The notes under the pieces are model-generated. The model saw nothing but the letters and a program-made list of their open reading frames with translations, did not search any database and was not told the DNA's origin. A DNA stretch of 64,000 bases from NCBI RefSeq assembly GCF_002893625.1, contig NZ_PKMZ01000002.1:620001-684000 (forward strand), given 5' to 3'. The stretch comes from Mangrovicella endophytica (GTDB lineage Bacteria; Pseudomonadota; Alphaproteobacteria; Rhizobiales; Rhizobiaceae). A program made the position numbers and the translations under genes. Shown here in pieces: positions 62,780 to 64,000 of the stretch (positions are counted from its first letter, which is position 1; the number at the start of each line of letters is the position of its first letter).

Positions 62780-63529
62780 ATGAGCCACGACAGCGGACAG
62801 CCGCCAATGCCGAAGCTGAAGCAGCCGCCGGCATTCAACGTGCCGGGCGTGGTGCTCACGACGATCGTCGTCTTCGCGGCGATCCACGTCCTTCGGGTGC
62901 TGCTGCTGACGCCGGCTGCGGACGACAGCGTCATCATCGAATTCTCCTTCATCCCCGGCTGCTACGCCGCCGGGGTAACGGACTGTGCGATCCGGCCGTC
63001 GGGCGCATCGATCTGGTCTCCGGTGACCTACGCGTTCCTGCACGGCAGCTGGATGCATCTCATCACCAACACCGTCTGGCTGCTCGCCTTCGGACCGCCG
63101 GTGGCGCGCCGGATCGGCGACGCACGTTTCCTTCTCTTCTGCATCTGCGGCGCGATCGCGGGTGCGGCGGCCTTCTGGGCAGTCAACCCCGACCTCCTTG
63201 CGCCGGTGATCGGGGCATCGGGGATCGTGTCCGCACTGATGGGCGGCGCATGCCGCTTCGCCTTCAGTTCCGTCGGCCGGGCCCGGCGCGGTGGCATGAT
63301 CACCGGGCCGCTGATGGGCATCGGCGAGGCGCTGCGGGATCGCACCGTGCTTTTCTTCATCCTCGTCTTCTTCGGCTCGAACCTCATCACCGGCACGAGC
63401 TTCGGCGAATTCGTCGCCGATGGCGCCGATGTTGCGTGGGAATCCCATCTCGGCGGCTTCGCCTTCGGCTTCCTCCTGTTCCGGCTCTTCGACCGCCGCT
63501 TTCCGTCAGGCACCTACGCGCAATCTTGA
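62780..63529 (+). CDS. rhomboid family intramembrane serine protease
   Basis: 249 residues. The catalytic serine is in PVIGASGIVSALMGG (Ser 147) and the histidine in VAWESHLGGFAFGFLLF (His 223). Conserved transition-state residues HGSWMHLITNTVWLLAFG lie in an earlier helix. Six or so membrane helices are present. Rhomboids cut single-pass membrane proteins within the membrane; bacterial substrates are mostly unknown. The gene starts 37 bases after the orphan terminator, which raises the possibility of leader control. Confidence 0.93.
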   Translation: MSHDSGQPPMPKLKQPPAFNVPGVVLTTIVVFAAIHVLRVLLLTPAADDSVIIEFSFIPGCYAAGVTDCAIRPSGASIWSPVTYAFLHGSWMHLITNTVWLLAFGPPVARRIGDARFLLFCICGAIAGAAAFWAVNPDLLAPVIGASGIVSALMGGACRFAFSSVGRARRGGMITGPLMGIGEALRDRTVLFFILVFFGSNLITGTSFGEFVADGADVAWESHLGGFAFGFLLFRLFDRRFPSGTYAQS

Positions 63530-63588
63530 ACTCGGCGCCATTTGCTGCACCATCCATCCCGGGAGAAGAACAACAACGGGATGGAGCA

Positions 63589-64000
63589 ATGACAGTCAGG
63601 CTGATTCTGGAAGCCAAGGGCAGGGACGTCGTCACATTGGAGCCGACGGCGACGATGTCGGACGCGGTGAGGACTTTGGCGACGAAGCGCATCGGTGCGC
63701 TGATCGTCGTTCATCCAGACGGGGGTGTGGCCGGTATCCTGTCGGAGCGCGACGTGGTCCGGATGATCGGGACCGATGGGCCCGATTGCCTCTCGCGCGC
63801 AATCGGCGAGGTGATGACGGCCAAGGTGATCACCTGCTCCGAGGAGACGACCGTCGAAGAGGCGATGGAGATGATGACGCGCGGACGCTTCCGCCACATT
63901 CCGGTCTGCGTCGACGGTCACCTCGTAGGGATCATATCGATCGGCGACGTCGTCAAGCGGCGGATCGAAGATGCCGAGCGCGAAGCCAGCCATATGCGCG
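63589..64000 (+). CDS. CBS-domain protein, 3' end beyond the window
   Basis: The first 137 residues are present; the frame runs off the end. Two CBS domains form a Bateman module: LEPTATMSDAVRTLATKRIG with VAGILSERDVVRMI, and MTAKVITCSEETTVEEAMEM with FRHIPVCVDGHLVGIISIGD followed by VVKRRIEDAEREA. Stand-alone CBS pairs of this type bind adenine nucleotides and act as regulators. GGAG lies before the ATG at 63589. Full length is probably close to 143 residues, judged from family size. Confidence 0.9.
   Translation, partial: MTVRLILEAKGRDVVTLEPTATMSDAVRTLATKRIGALIVVHPDGGVAGILSERDVVRMIGTDGPDCLSRAIGEVMTAKVITCSEETTVEEAMEMMTRGRFRHIPVCVDGHLVGIISIGDVVKRRIEDAEREASHMR

Overview
The window is high-GC chromosomal DNA of an alphaproteobacterium, most likely in the Hyphomicrobiales (Rhizobiales). 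The evidence is gene content and order: the aapJQMP general amino-acid transporter beside metC, an alaC-hom-glpX-recJ run, usg, the F1-ATPase zeta subunit (DUF1476), DUF3126, BTLCP and DUF192 proteins, NDUFS4- and NDUFS6-like complex I proteins, PHA synthase and a split purS/purQ/purL system. I cannot name the genus.

Layout. 0-6.2 kb: end of a TrmJ-like RNA methylase, murI, a secreted protein, a small YqaE/Pmp3 protein, rpsD with a possible coupled 38-codon upstream ORF, a sulfotransferase-like P-loop protein, ttcA and an MFS exporter. 6.3-13.8 kb (minus strand): a purine run purC-purS-kptA-purQ-two lipoproteins-purL, then bolA, a small coiled-coil protein and grxD. It is interrupted at 11.2-12.7 kb by lower-GC DNA holding kptA and an apparently frameshifted membrane protein. 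14-25.4 kb: ATPase zeta subunit, HpcH/HpaI aldolase, a serine hydrolase, purB, a P1 peptidase coupled to an orphan periplasmic binding protein, a flavin reductase, a molybdenum-cofactor maturation trio, a GH19 endolysin-like enzyme and usg. 25.5-29.1 kb: phaC, an unlisted 49-codon ORF, map and radC in a tight minus-strand run. 29.3-35.5 kb: a lipoprotein, alaC, hom, glpX, recJ and tRNA-Glu. 35.8-39.8 kb: an M15-type lipoprotein, gloA, a double cold-shock protein coupled to a DUF192 protein, and a secreted protein.

40.1-44.2 kb is accessory in character: a small HTH protein, a decayed IS3-type transposase with two internal stops, a second sulfotransferase-like gene of low GC, a 670-base gene-poor stretch, selO, a possible 55-residue membrane protein and tRNA-Arg. 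44.4-51.9 kb: NDUFS4-like protein, tRNA-Pro, a P-loop kinase, metC and the divergent aapJQMP operon; its AapM carries an unusual membrane-embedded insert. 51.9-64 kb: DUF1801 protein, AI-2E family permease, a very long Ala/Pro-rich OmpA protein with a collagen-like basic segment, an FAD monooxygenase with an NDUFS6-like zinc protein, an alpha/beta hydrolase, cysE, DUF3126, a LapG-like BTLCP protease, a tandem PilZ protein, a candidate small RNA with an orphan terminator, a rhomboid protease and a CBS-domain protein cut by the window end.

Most of the window is housekeeping: purine synthesis, Met/Thr/Cys amino-acid metabolism, amino-acid uptake, carbon storage and translation. No CRISPR, integrase, complete IS or prophage was seen. 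The observations most worth checking are the coupled small ORFs before rpsD and map, the BolA/coiled-coil/Grx4 triad, the disrupted purine operon, the collagen-like OmpA spacer, the AapM insert and the candidate sRNA before the rhomboid gene.
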